DNA of 58,283 nt, taken from the NCBI GenBank assembly GCA_028344335.1, contig JAOMAZ010000001.1:75468-133750 (forward strand). The letters are read 5' to 3'. Made by a program: the position numbers and the translations under genes. Below, piece by piece: positions 44,001 to 52,725 of this stretch. Under the pieces are notes generated by a model, which was given only the letters and a program-made list of their open reading frames with translations, searched no databases and was not told the DNA's origin. Position 1 is the stretch's first letter; each line of letters begins with the position of its first letter. Origin of the DNA: Deltaproteobacteria bacterium. GTDB taxonomy: Archaea; Thermoplasmatota; Poseidoniia; Poseidoniales; Poseidoniaceae.

Positions 44001-47000
44001 CCAATTAACTTGACTTCAGCGATTTGAGTTTGGTCATAGAGGTGATGATGGCCGCTTGTGAAGCCCTGCAAAATACCATCTGGATGGAAGGTACTTGGAA
44101 CACTAAATGGCTCATTTGTTATCATCAATTCATGATAAACTCCACCATCGATTGTAATCCCTCCTGCTCCAGAGGTGAAAACCAAGGGGACTTCAACGAT
44201 ATCCTTTGAACCACCATCATTATTTGCTTCATGATAAGTCTTGACTGCAGGAGCAAGACCGGATATATTTTCGAATAAACGATATCCGATAATGACCGAT
44301 GGGATTGTTAAATCTTGAGAAGTACCGCTAAAGTCGATTTCTACCTCAACCCAATCTCGGCCATTTGAATCAGTATGAGAAGATGTGAGTGAATGAATTG
44401 CATTTCTTATTGCCGAATCAAAGACAAGTGATTGAGCCTGCCAACCACTGCTCAATGACTGCAAAAGTGAGCCTGCAACCTCAATCGATACACTATCTCC
44501 TGTTGAGCCATCAGGTGCGACTGAAATTAGACCTGTAGTGATGATTGCATCAGCAGGTAAGGCGATACTCGTGCTGCTTCCTGTTGCTACTGTGATGCTT
44601 TCTGCATGGACTGCCATCGCATTATTCAAGCCGGAACCTGCAATTCTATTCTGCCAACCCATGCTCCCATAGAATGGAGAAGAAGGGAATTTCCAATCGA
44701 TGGTTCCATCCATTGCAATATCAATTGCAGGGTCAAGAGCGGGTGTTACCATTTGTCCTGTCAGAGAAAGAGAGTTAATCCAACCACCTGGAGAAACTAG
44801 AATTTTCACCCCAAACCCAGGATGTGCGTCGTTCATTGCCGCAGTAGCAGTCGGTGCACTCATCATTCCATATCCAACACCGTCAATATCAATCACTGAA
44901 ACCGTAATTCCACTAGCCTCAGCTGTAAGAGCATATCCATCTAATGGTTGACTGCTGATTACGAAGTCTGAGGTTATTGTCTGTGTCCCCCCACCTGTGT
45001 TAACCAATACACCAGTACCGTTAACGGTCATTCCAGAGGGAATTGTCCAACCATTTTCTTGTGCCCCTATCCCATTCATCATTCGCTTTGAACCAATGTG
45101 AACTGAGGAAACTAAAGGAGTTAGGATTGGATTATTAGTCCCCATATTGAGCCTGAAACTAACCCCCGCAGCATGGGCATCAATATCGAGTTCTGACAAA
45201 CTCATTGGGAAGGTATTGTTTTCAAAACCTGCAATTACATTACCCATCGCATCGACTAAACTTCCTGAAATCCAAGTGCCATTTGGCATTTTAGCATCAA
45301 CGTCAATAAAACCCAGTCCTAGTTCACCTGGAGGCATTAGTGGGCTAAGCCATTCTCCACTGGTATCAAACCAATCGACTTCTAAGCCAACGTCATCAAC
45401 ATACCAGCCATCATATTGCACCGCTGTATCAGCGGTGAATGAAAACCGGAATGCTACGTTATTACCAGAATAATTTGACAAGTCTCCCTTTGTAGTCCTC
45501 CAACCAAGGCTAGTTTGAGTGCAACTGGTACTAGAACCAGTATTTCCATCAAAGACCCCAAGGCCATTTAGCGGGCTATTACTGTTGAATTGAATCGTAG
45601 TATCATACCAATTATTGTTAGTTGTTGAGGGGTCGAAATGATTCCATGAACCATTGTTGACCGAGATGTAGATCCCACCGCCATCCCAGCCGTATTCTGA
45701 ACAAATCCATTGGTCAAAGACAAATCTTGAACTTGCTCCTGCTGGAATAGTATAAGTTGGTGTGTAGAAATGATTCCAAGAACCTGGGTCATAAGCACCA
45801 TTGAGTACTGTTCCAAAACCGGTATTTGGGGAGGGCCATGATGATGGACCTGTGCCGCTTAATGCTCCGAATTCCCAACCTGTTTGGCCCTGCGTATTGA
45901 CAACTTGCCAACCGCCAGGGGGTAATGCTGGTGCATCTTCAAAGCCATATTGGAAAGTAATTCCTCCCATTCCAAGCAACAAATATTGCCAATCATCTGC
46001 AAGGTTATTCAAACCGCTATGAGTTACAGTGAATGAAGAATTGAATGATTCCCAAAAGTAAAATGTCGAATTTGATTCATGTATTCGTATGTCATCTAAG
46101 GTTAATCCTTCACGTGAATCTGGACTATTTCCATAGGTTACGGTGAAATCAGTTTCGACCCGATATCTAATCCACGTTGTTGCATCGCCGATGAAACTTG
46201 CTGGCAAGTCAAGATTCATGTTGACCCAACCTCCTGAATCATCATTGTAAGTTGTGCCGCCAATAATGACGCCATCTGTTGGCACTCCATCGGGTGTATT
46301 CCAACCTGTCGTGACGTATTGGAGGTTTGAGGTGGTTACATCTATCCAAGTGCTGTTATCAGTACTGGCCTCCAGCCACCAATTGTCATATGATGCTCCT
46401 TCAATATCCCAATCGGCTCTAAAACTAACAGTTAGTGTATTACTTGCAGAAGAAAGGTCTATGACTGGAAATTCAAGAATCCCATTTGCATCATTTGAGT
46501 AGCCACAAGTTTGGCCGTTTGAATTGTAGCAGCCATTATGCCAAACGCCAGTGGAATTTCCAATGTTTGTAAAATCAATATCGTCAATAAACCAGCCGGG
46601 ACGCTGAATGCCAGATGCTTGCGTCCATACTCTAAAACGGAAATAAATCTGATTGGCTGAAGAAATTCCGGAAATATTGTCTAATGTAAAATTAGCAAAA
46701 TCCCAACCACTTGCATTAAGCGAGGCATAGACGGGGAATCCATGACTGCCATTTTGAACAGCCCCTGTTGGTACTGGAGCCGAACTGGAAATAGTGTTTG
46801 GATAACCACCTTGGGGCTCAATCCAAGTCCAATTACCATTGTCTAATTTATATTCCATCCACGCACCATCACCGTCGCCATTAGTGTTTGAAGAGGTATT
46901 GAGGTGATACCAATGTTGGAAACTGAAACTGAAATTTGAAATCGGGGCGGGTAATGTGCTTCCAGGTGTTTCAAGGGAGGAATCAGTATTTGCAGGCAGA

Positions 47001-47536
47001 CCAGAACCAGCCATTGTAGCAGCAGAAAGACTACCGGAATATGGTTGGGCAGGAATTTGACCATAAGGTACAGTTCGCGTAGGTCCACTAACTGAACCTG
47101 TGATGTTGGTTAATGGATCAATTCCCCAAACTCCAGTATTATCAGTCCAGCCAAATGGAAGTTGGAATGAAGCACCACCGAATTGCTCGATTTGGCTAAC
47201 GCTTTGGTTAGGCTCAAGAGATAGATAATTGCTAAAGTGGTCCATTGTTGTTCCAGTTGATTGGCCGGATGTGAAATTTCCAGGCATATCCATGCCATGC
47301 CAACCACTGCCATTGCCATATCCGGTCATCCCATCCTCGTTGATATTCAACCAAGCATCGAGAACTGTTGCATTTCCAGGAATCTCCCAAATAGTCGAAA
47401 TATTTTGATTTTGGCCACTAAGAGTTGTTGGCCCAACCCAAACAGAGAGGCCTGCTGAGGCAGTCGATGTCAACATCAACAGCACAAGAAACAACGGCAG
47501 TAGAAGTTTGCCGCGGGGAGAGTCAGTGTAAGTCAC
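41036..47536 (-). CDS. Giant membrane-anchored extracellular adhesin-like protein
   Basis: 2166 aa. Signal peptide KLLLPLFLVLLMLTSTASAG at residues ~10-29. Residues ~130-730 contain at least three lectin/MAM-like beta sandwiches, each ending in a motif such as RPGWFIDDIDFTN, REGLTLDDIRIHE or YDGWYVDDVGLEV. The last is preceded by ICSEYGWDGGGIYISVNNGSW, as in immune inhibitor A accessory domains. The rest to ~2050 is Ser/Thr/Asn-rich Ig-like beta sequence with many N-x-S/T sites. A single helix (LDMLTITALFVLIFVIVLLVVVVMKKQ) leads to a ~80-residue acidic cytoplasmic tail ending LPEGWSDEQWVHYGEQWLEKNQ. No catalytic motif is seen. It probably binds particles or glycans and is a likely target of N-glycosylation. 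Transcribed in the same direction as glnA, 74 bp downstream. Confidence 0.85.
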   Translation of the reverse strand: MTYTDSPRGKLLLPLFLVLLMLTSTASAGLSVWVGPTTLSGQNQNISTIWEIPGNATVLDAWLNINEDGMTGYGNGSGWHGMDMPGNFTSGQSTGTTMDHFSNYLSLEPNQSVSQIEQFGGASFQLPFGWTDNTGVWGIDPLTNITGSVSGPTRTVPYGQIPAQPYSGSLSAATMAGSGLPANTDSSLETPGSTLPAPISNFSFSFQHWYHLNTSSNTNGDGDGAWMEYKLDNGNWTWIEPQGGYPNTISSSAPVPTGAVQNGSHGFPVYASLNASGWDFANFTLDNISGISSANQIYFRFRVWTQASGIQRPGWFIDDIDFTNIGNSTGVWHNGCYNSNGQTCGYSNDANGILEFPVIDLSSASNTLTVSFRADWDIEGASYDNWWLEASTDNSTWIDVTTSNLQYVTTGWNTPDGVPTDGVIIGGTTYNDDSGGWVNMNLDLPASFIGDATTWIRYRVETDFTVTYGNSPDSREGLTLDDIRIHESNSTFYFWESFNSSFTVTHSGLNNLADDWQYLLLGMGGITFQYGFEDAPALPPGGWQVVNTQGQTGWEFGALSGTGPSSWPSPNTGFGTVLNGAYDPGSWNHFYTPTYTIPAGASSRFVFDQWICSEYGWDGGGIYISVNNGSWNHFDPSTTNNNWYDTTIQFNSNSPLNGLGVFDGNTGSSTSCTQTSLGWRTTKGDLSNYSGNNVAFRFSFTADTAVQYDGWYVDDVGLEVDWFDTSGEWLSPLMPPGELGLGFIDVDAKMPNGTWISGSLVDAMGNVIAGFENNTFPMSLSELDIDAHAAGVSFRLNMGTNNPILTPLVSSVHIGSKRMMNGIGAQENGWTIPSGMTVNGTGVLVNTGGGTQTITSDFVISSQPLDGYALTAEASGITVSVIDIDGVGYGMMSAPTATAAMNDAHPGFGVKILVSPGGWINSLSLTGQMVTPALDPAIDIAMDGTIDWKFPSSPFYGSMGWQNRIAGSGLNNAMAVHAESITVATGSSTSIALPADAIITTGLISVAPDGSTGDSVSIEVAGSLLQSLSSGWQAQSLVFDSAIRNAIHSLTSSHTDSNGRDWVEVEIDFSGTSQDLTIPSVIIGYRLFENISGLAPAVKTYHEANNDGGSKDIVEVPLVFTSGAGGITIDGGVYHELMITNEPFSVPSTFHPDGILQGFTSGHHHLYDQTQIAEVKLIGTTSAGDQISCTANSLGNGGIFTQTSGSDMMQLNTTASSVSLISGSWQVDWQFDILWDWDDEAKVEWSAQAFNHTGEGLAPAIAISGGSGSQASENDLEIDTWSILDQFGNELSNAFDPSYPFPAMATSMLNVSGTVRFQNTIETRPQVDDFIVSVNVSGNDIVMNSTATGIWSGQIQVPSLGEMANIIPQIVRVGPIVGAAGAQDASLVSPYSVIIDSQAPILTSLKVDTDNGLKIADGFTWDPSQQLKVWAAFNESIAYSDSMTLHYWREGMDLPGVYQSIDASMPGLSKGEWAVSFDNIDLSQVPTNGNVSLYLSGHDWAGNPLAGAGDTGMERDAATLVVATNVDPQLDTTLLTLDRFDEYLLPGREHTFSMQINEPNGLHTLDLIELRLAGSEEETLAVVRIDPRSNILSTPADSLLEVGNITTTDVGEGVYLIQVSFILSWELSPDYLPDWSLPSVMVFDDDLVNPVITVPNLGQLRWQLDSGLMAETTLMEDLTPPISPSSEDELYVGLGDEVKLSGNVVHVKSGEVASKLPQDVSLTIEYEHGLQPRVVTTEVSTEGLWSTAFVLDNRRVDDPRLSMALALHGLPGQSFDLTDEIVHVIIDSTAPSLLFEGLPTTLDSTYLLDQSFIVSVNDDGGMSGEDLTLWWEFRRPSIGGDSSSLLPVPFHSPLILSESSGDFWKYSANVDLTNGSILGLLPGDLIFIWVEAYDQAGNQALGVGTEDDKVSPHLNVRQFVFSLPSLNIALADGTTPRGGEVLEGDELGISVSIRNLGAKTGHLRVELFQEIGQGNAWLSQGFRTVDIMEGQLRTLEPFIFETHTSGGQSLHINITGDFDDWDASSSPPGCIMRQRVITCDLSLEQDMPAVLSRDLSDGEGLDMLTITALFVLIFVIVLLVVVVMKKQGTSIYDDEEWEDVSDYVAETITYDAPHAAEEAKVLAQLPKDNEVTPINAGPPLPESGLPEGWSDEQWVHYGEQWLEKNQ

Positions 47537-47610
47537 GTGGCCACCTATGCCCGAAGGGCATCACGGCGGGATATCAATGCTATGATGAACGAACACCCTA
47601 ATGTTCTAAC

Positions 47611-48630
47611 TCAAAGGTCGCAAATTGACTCTATCATCAGTTTACAAATTACGTATGGATCAGCATTTGCATTAGGGCGTCTATCCTCAAGGTATCCTTT
47701 TTTATCGACTGCCACATTCCATGGAATTCGAATAGATGCGCCACGGTCGCTAACTCCCCAAGAATACTCGTCCCAGCGTTGAGTTTCGTGAGCCCCTGTT
47801 AAGCGAGATTCAATATCAGCACCGTAGTTTTTGACGTGGATTAAAGCACGCTTTCCTAGTTTTTCACAGGCTTCTTCGATAACCGCTAGGCCTCCATCTT
47901 CGCGCATTGCTTTTGTTGAGAAATTAGTGTGAGCCCCTGCGCCATTCCAATCACCCTTGATTGGCTTTGCATCGAGTGTTGCACTAACTCCATAGTCCTC
48001 AGCGATTCGGTATAATAGCCAGCGAGCAATCCATAATTCATCACCAGCAGCTGGTGCACCGACAGGACCAATTTGGAACTCCCATTGTCCTGGCATGACT
48101 TCAGCATTTATTCCCGAGAAAGTTAGACCTGCTTCGAGGCAGGCATCCATATGGTCCTCGACAATTTCACGTCCATAAACTTCGTCTGCTCCTACTCCAC
48201 AATAGTAGCCACCTTGCGGAGCAGGGAATCCATTATCTGGCCATCCCAAGGGTTTGATTCCATCGAAGAAAGTATATTCTTGTTCAATTCCGAACCAGCA
48301 CTCCTCAGAGGCATGCTTGTCTGCCATGTCAACACAGGAGGCACGAGTGTTGGAGGCGTGGGGTTCCATCGTTAGTGGATCACATACTTCGGTCATTACC
48401 AGTACATGTGGGTAGCCACGAATTGGGTCAACAAAGTAATTTACTGGCTTTAGTGCACAATCTGAAGCGTGTCCTTCTGCTTGCTCTGTGGACGAACCAT
48501 CGAAACCCCAAACTGGAAGTTCTGAAAGTTCCACTACTTCCTCCAAGTTGGGAAGAACTTTTGTTTTACAACGAAGTTTTTGCGTTGGCTTTGCGCCGTC
48601 GATCCAAATGTATTCTGCCTTTACTACCAT
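47611..48630 (-). CDS. glnA: Glutamine synthetase, type II (eukaryote-like)
   Basis: 339 aa from the ATG at 48630 (MVVKAEYIWIDG, matching the family start); an ATG at 48651 adds seven residues. The short length alone separates it from type I (about 440-470 aa) and type III. ELPVWGFDGSSTEQAEGHASDCALKPV, WFGIEQEYTFFD, GGYYCGVGADEVYGREIVEDHM, INAEVMPGQWEFQIGP and SDRGASIRIP are type II signatures holding the metal-binding Glu and His and the ammonia site. The enzyme makes glutamine from glutamate, ammonia and ATP. Type II enzymes are mainly eukaryotic and bacterial, so this points to gene transfer into the lineage. It has its own promoter with an operator-like dyad. Confidence 0.95.
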   Translation of the reverse strand: MVVKAEYIWIDGAKPTQKLRCKTKVLPNLEEVVELSELPVWGFDGSSTEQAEGHASDCALKPVNYFVDPIRGYPHVLVMTEVCDPLTMEPHASNTRASCVDMADKHASEECWFGIEQEYTFFDGIKPLGWPDNGFPAPQGGYYCGVGADEVYGREIVEDHMDACLEAGLTFSGINAEVMPGQWEFQIGPVGAPAAGDELWIARWLLYRIAEDYGVSATLDAKPIKGDWNGAGAHTNFSTKAMREDGGLAVIEEACEKLGKRALIHVKNYGADIESRLTGAHETQRWDEYSWGVSDRGASIRIPWNVAVDKKGYLEDRRPNANADPYVICKLMIESICDL

Positions 48631-48664
48631 GCTTATCGGGGGGACTGCCATAGAAGACGGTATA

Positions 48665-48726
48665 TGAACAATGTGTTCACTTTTTTACTGTTAAATCATA
48701 TCAATCGTTCAATATATATACGCTTT
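48665..48726 (-). promoter_or_regulatory. glnA promoter: BRE, TATA and 6-3-6 dyad
   Basis: Toward glnA the order is AAAGCG (BRE-like, 48721-48726), TATATATATT (48711-48720), a predicted start near 48690, then TGAACA-ATG-TGTTCA (48665-48679), a perfect inverted repeat. The dyad would sit in the first 25 nt of the transcript, a typical site for a repressor in archaea. It does not match the NrpR operator form (GGAA-N8-TTCC). Confidence 0.6.
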
Positions 48727-48876
48727 ACTAGGTGATATGTTCGGTAATGAGGATGAATATTGAAAAATATGAATGCGAACGTCCAATTAAATCTCTAACA
48801 ATTTGTCAATTGTACAAATCATTGCCTTGAATTTTCAGGCAGACTGAACCATGGCCCGAGACGCTCATATCGAGAT

Positions 48877-51800
48877 TTATTGCCAAGTCATCCATTGCCC
48901 AGTATTTTGATCACGGTAAAACCAGTTATTACTGCCTGCTGGATACTCTAAAGTCTCAAACCCCTCGCCATTGAATTCACCACGTATATTGGCATTTGGC
49001 GTTGCTACACTGGGTGCTTGCATAGGTGGATATTGTGGAGGAGGACGGGCGGCATTATTTGGTGGATGTTGAGTCATTACAGGAGCGTTATTCATTGGCA
49101 TATTGTAATCATGATGCTGACTTGAAGAGGGGGCCAATCTGTTTCTTGCCGAATTTATCTTAATACTCAATGTACTGTATTGGTCATCTGATATCTTACG
49201 TTTATTCAATGCATCTTCAACTTCTTCCATCATTTCATCTAAGTCTTCTTCATAGTCAGAATTGGTTATTTCATCACTTAATCTCTTGACCAGTTTCTCT
49301 TTGCTACGCCTTGAACGTAACTTAACTACAGCAATTCCTATTGTTCCACCAAAGGCCAGTATCGAACCTAATGTTCCAAGTAATTGTTCAGAAGATACCG
49401 CAACTTCCCCCATTACAGGAACATCAAGAGTGAACAATACATCTCCGCTTGATGGTTGGACTTTGACTTCAATAGTGAAGATATTAGATTCCACTGTACT
49501 TCCCTTTCCGTCTGTGGCGGATATTGTTATGTTCTCAAGTATGTTATCAGAAGCAGTAGGCACCCATTCTGCAGTCAGTTCTTGTGTGTTGATACTGATT
49601 TTATTCGTGGATGGAGTGAAAGTCATGTTTCCACAGTCTGTCTCCTCATCAGTAAAGTAAACACATAGGTCAATCTTCCAACTATCCCCATAATCGATAT
49701 TCTGAGCAGTTAGTCCGCCGTTATACTCTGGGGGCTGATTTATCGTTGGAGTTACATATTCTGGACCTTTCACAAACTTGTTGTTGTTGATATCTGAAAT
49801 TGTAATACATACTGTATGCTCAGCATCGTTGGTCAAATTACCTATGAGCAAGGAAGTTGGAGGCTCTGATTGTGAATCTAATTTTATTTCAAGTACCATT
49901 TGGAGTATACTGCAATCATCCCATCTTTCAGCAGAGGCAAATATCTGTAGAGTATCTGGTGTATTAGCTTCTGTAAGTCCGGACCAATCAGAATTGCTCC
50001 ATGTAATTTGGACTGATATATTTCCACCTTGGTCATCTTCATCTGAAACTTGCCAGTTGAAACCAACAGTAGGAGGCGTTGTATCAACATGCGATTGGGG
50101 GTCATCAGGCTCCTGATCAGCGCCATCCTCGGATGTCCAATCCTCATCCGGATCAGACCATCCATCGTCGTCCCTATCAGGACAACCATTCCTATCTTCA
50201 TCAGAAGTACCACTTACAGAGGGGCAATTATCAGGTTGATTTCCTTGCGCACTATCTCCGAAGCCATCTCCATCCATATCGGACCATTGCGTGATATCGG
50301 ATACAAAGGCATCACAATCATCACCAAATCCGTCACTATCTGAATCCAATTGGCTTGGGTTCACTATTTCGGGACAATTGTCCAGATATTTGCTGATTGT
50401 ATCATCATCATCATCAATTCCGATTTTAGCAATTCCACCAGTATCTCCTGACCCTACATCGACGAAAGGCCACCAAAACTCGCCACTGCCTGCGGCATGA
50501 ATCGCGCTGGCGCCATGGCGTGCCTGCTGGTCGAGTACTCTGTCACCGACTTCCCACAAGTGGTTGATTTCGCCATTTGAATCATTTAGCAATAGTATGA
50601 AACCTTCTCCTACTCCTTCAACTTCTTGATTACCCCAATTAACAGAGTTTGTATATCTGCCAATCATCGCAATATCGCCATAACCGTTGGAAGCTAATCG
50701 GAATGGATAAACTGTTCCTGATGCGGAGCAACTTCCCCAATTGACATTGAAATTTGAATCAAAAGAAACTACAAATCCCATTTTATTGCCATCGATACCG
50801 GTTCCCGACATATGTGAACATCTAAGTTCAGTTTCAGCAGCATAGTTTTCACTTGTATGTGTTGTTTCCTCCATCGTTCCACTTATGTAATAATTGTAGT
50901 TAGTATCGCTTGTTATTTCAGAGATATTGAAATTGGTCATGTAATTCCCGAAGGACCAAACCGACTCTATAATCATCGAGTTTGAAATTGAAAAAATGCT
51001 AGTTTCATCCCACCCTTCGCCCCAAACCGTATCTCCTTCCATAACCGAAGTAAATACACAACTTGTACCCCTGCAATCCAGAGAATTAATATCACTAATA
51101 TTCTTCTCAGCCATCGGCAGAATCTCCTGTCCGAGGCCATTGCCCCATCCATATTCTGGTTGTTCGTCAATTTCCATCCATCGAATCTTATTACCATAAG
51201 TGAGGATGATTCGATCATCACCAAAGAAACTCAAATGCGAGGACACCTCCTCATCACCCCAATAGGCGTAGTGAACAAAATAGGGATCTCCTACATCGTT
51301 GGCATCATGGTTATCCTCCATTCCATCTACCCCCCAGATTTTATAACTTTCACCAGATGGGACCCAAAGAAATGACTGACATTCAAATTCAGATATGTCA
51401 TAATAAATATTCTCGTAATAGTAGTCATGGCAGTCAGTACTGCCATTACCATAATCAATAAACTCAAATCCACACTCAGGCTCAGAAATATTTGTTGCAT
51501 ATTCTTGTAATACTGGATTGTAACATTTTTCATTTGGGAGTCCAGGCATGTATACGGTGCCCATGTCAAATGACCCTGATAGTTCATCATAATATCCTGA
51601 AACCAATTGATATCCATCATTTAGTCCATCATACCAATCAAATGTATCGATAAATGAAATTCCTATTAATCCATCAGACCTTACGTTCATCGCAATAGGT
51701 TCTGGGGTGTCGCGACAAGGTGCACTATGCATGGACCATTCAAAACCCGGCGTTGGCAAATTAGACAAATTCAATTCCCTCATTTGGTATGCTTCTCCAT

Positions 51801-52191
51801 TATTATTCATCCATAATAGAATTAAAGATCCTGTTCCGCCTTCCCAGAATCCGCCCCCCCAACCATATGTGCTACATAGTTCACCTTCTGGAAAGTTGGT
51901 TCCCTCAAGAGACGATGATTGTATTTCTAAATCTCCAAAAGTATAACTTTCGAGGCCGTCATGTCCCCCCACTCCCAACAGAGCAACTATTCCGCCATCC
52001 GGTGTTGGTGCCGTCAATTCTGGGCTGAAATCTAAATCCTGAGTATTAAGGTTCAATTGATCCAAAACCATACCATTTACTTGCGGAAATTCAATCGGAT
52101 CTGTATCCCCTCTACCACCAGATTCAGCAGATACAGGGGCAAGATGGGCGATTAGTAGGAAAACAAATGCAGCAGAAGTAATCTTACCCAT
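48877..52191 (-). CDS. Membrane-anchored secreted protein with TSP3 repeats
   Basis: 1104 aa. Signal peptide ITSAAFVFLLIAHLAPVSAE. Residues ~30-590 are beta-rich with acidic, Trp and Tyr-rich repeats (GNGSTDCHDYYYENIYYD; a propeller-like series of WG and FG strands) and scattered Cys. Residues ~590-700 hold five or six TSP3-type loops (LDSDSDGFGDDCDAF; DMDGDGFGDS; DRDDDGWSDPDEDW). Residues ~700-930 look like cadherin/Ig-like strands (AQNIDYGDSWKIDLCVYFTDEE). A membrane helix near 950-970 (LLGTLGSILAFGGTIGIAVVKL) is followed by a basic and coiled-coil stretch, then a Pro/Gln-rich tail that ends in an aromatic motif, YPAGSNNWFYRDQNTGQWMTWQ. Expected to bind Ca2+ outside the cell and interact through its tail inside. 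The function is unknown. Confidence 0.85.
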   Translation of the reverse strand: MGKITSAAFVFLLIAHLAPVSAESGGRGDTDPIEFPQVNGMVLDQLNLNTQDLDFSPELTAPTPDGGIVALLGVGGHDGLESYTFGDLEIQSSSLEGTNFPEGELCSTYGWGGGFWEGGTGSLILLWMNNNGEAYQMRELNLSNLPTPGFEWSMHSAPCRDTPEPIAMNVRSDGLIGISFIDTFDWYDGLNDGYQLVSGYYDELSGSFDMGTVYMPGLPNEKCYNPVLQEYATNISEPECGFEFIDYGNGSTDCHDYYYENIYYDISEFECQSFLWVPSGESYKIWGVDGMEDNHDANDVGDPYFVHYAYWGDEEVSSHLSFFGDDRIILTYGNKIRWMEIDEQPEYGWGNGLGQEILPMAEKNISDINSLDCRGTSCVFTSVMEGDTVWGEGWDETSIFSISNSMIIESVWSFGNYMTNFNISEITSDTNYNYYISGTMEETTHTSENYAAETELRCSHMSGTGIDGNKMGFVVSFDSNFNVNWGSCSASGTVYPFRLASNGYGDIAMIGRYTNSVNWGNQEVEGVGEGFILLLNDSNGEINHLWEVGDRVLDQQARHGASAIHAAGSGEFWWPFVDVGSGDTGGIAKIGIDDDDDTISKYLDNCPEIVNPSQLDSDSDGFGDDCDAFVSDITQWSDMDGDGFGDSAQGNQPDNCPSVSGTSDEDRNGCPDRDDDGWSDPDEDWTSEDGADQEPDDPQSHVDTTPPTVGFNWQVSDEDDQGGNISVQITWSNSDWSGLTEANTPDTLQIFASAERWDDCSILQMVLEIKLDSQSEPPTSLLIGNLTNDAEHTVCITISDINNNKFVKGPEYVTPTINQPPEYNGGLTAQNIDYGDSWKIDLCVYFTDEETDCGNMTFTPSTNKISINTQELTAEWVPTASDNILENITISATDGKGSTVESNIFTIEVKVQPSSGDVLFTLDVPVMGEVAVSSEQLLGTLGSILAFGGTIGIAVVKLRSRRSKEKLVKRLSDEITNSDYEEDLDEMMEEVEDALNKRKISDDQYSTLSIKINSARNRLAPSSSQHHDYNMPMNNAPVMTQHPPNNAARPPPQYPPMQAPSVATPNANIRGEFNGEGFETLEYPAGSNNWFYRDQNTGQWMTWQ

Positions 52192-52229
52192 ATTGGTGCG
52201 AAGTTTGAAGAAGATTTAGTATTATTCTA

Positions 52230-52245
52230 CTATGGTACACCATAG
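52230..52245. promoter_or_regulatory. 7-2-7 palindrome upstream of the TSP3 membrane protein
   Basis: CTATGGT-AC-ACCATAG is a near-complete 16-bp palindrome 39-54 bp upstream of the ATG at 52191 and about 55 bp beyond the 3' end of tRNA-Ser. It fits a dimeric regulator site for the surface protein; an A/T-rich AGAATAATACTAAA follows it toward the gene. Confidence 0.4.
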
Positions 52246-52298
52246 GTGTTTGTGCATGAGCAAGTTTCTCCGTGCTTTCTTGAGCAGGCGTTGTTGAG

Positions 52299-52381
52299 CG
52301 CCGAGAGGGAGATTTGAACTCCCGCGGGACGGACCCACGTGATTTCCAGTCACGCGCGATACCAGGCTATGCGATCTCGGC
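52299..52381 (-). tRNA. tRNA-Ser(GGA)
   Basis: Read on the minus strand: acceptor GCCGAGA pairs with TCTCGGC, discriminator G. The anticodon arm GTGACTGGAAATCAC carries GGA for serine, the variable arm is long (class II, GTGGGTCCGTCCCGC) and the T arm is GGGAGTTCAAATCTCCC. No intron and no encoded CCA are present. Confidence 0.97.
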
Positions 52382-52440
52382 AGCGAGCCGTCCACCTGCT
52401 CGCTCGGTTTAGCCATATCGGACCTCAATCCAGTGAGGTC
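52382..52440. repeat. Two hairpins between divergent tRNA genes
   Basis: AGCGAGC/GCTCGCT (starting at 52382, adjacent to the tRNA-Ser 5' end) and GACCTCA-ATCCAG-TGAGGTC (52421-52440) are perfect seven-base stems in the 104-bp gap between the two tRNAs. They lie where both tRNA promoters should be. Whether they act as DNA sites or as a small RNA is not clear. Confidence 0.35.
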
Positions 52441-52485
52441 GCGGGCGAAGCGGTTATGATTGAAAGGCAGGTCGGCGCAAATACT

Positions 52486-52557
52486 GCCACTGTGGCTTAG
52501 AGGTATAGCGACGCATTGGTAATGCGTAGGTCGTGAGTTCAATTCTCACCAGTGGCT
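52486..52557 (+). tRNA. tRNA-Thr(GGT)
   Basis: Acceptor GCCACTG pairs with CAGTGGC, discriminator T. D arm GCTTAGAGGTATAGC, anticodon loop TTGGTAA with GGT for threonine, T arm GTGAGTTCAATTCTCAC. It is 72 nt with no intron and no encoded CCA. Confidence 0.97.
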
Positions 52558-52725
52558 CTCTAGATACTACGATTGTTTAGGCTGTTGTTGTATATGGAGA
52601 TGGATTTTAATTGAATTAATACAATTGATTGAAGTCCTTCCTGAGGTTTAGTTTGTTGAAAAAGCATAGTTGTCCTGCGCTTGTTTGCGAACTCTTCATG
52701 TCTAACTTATCCCAGCGAAGCCCCG

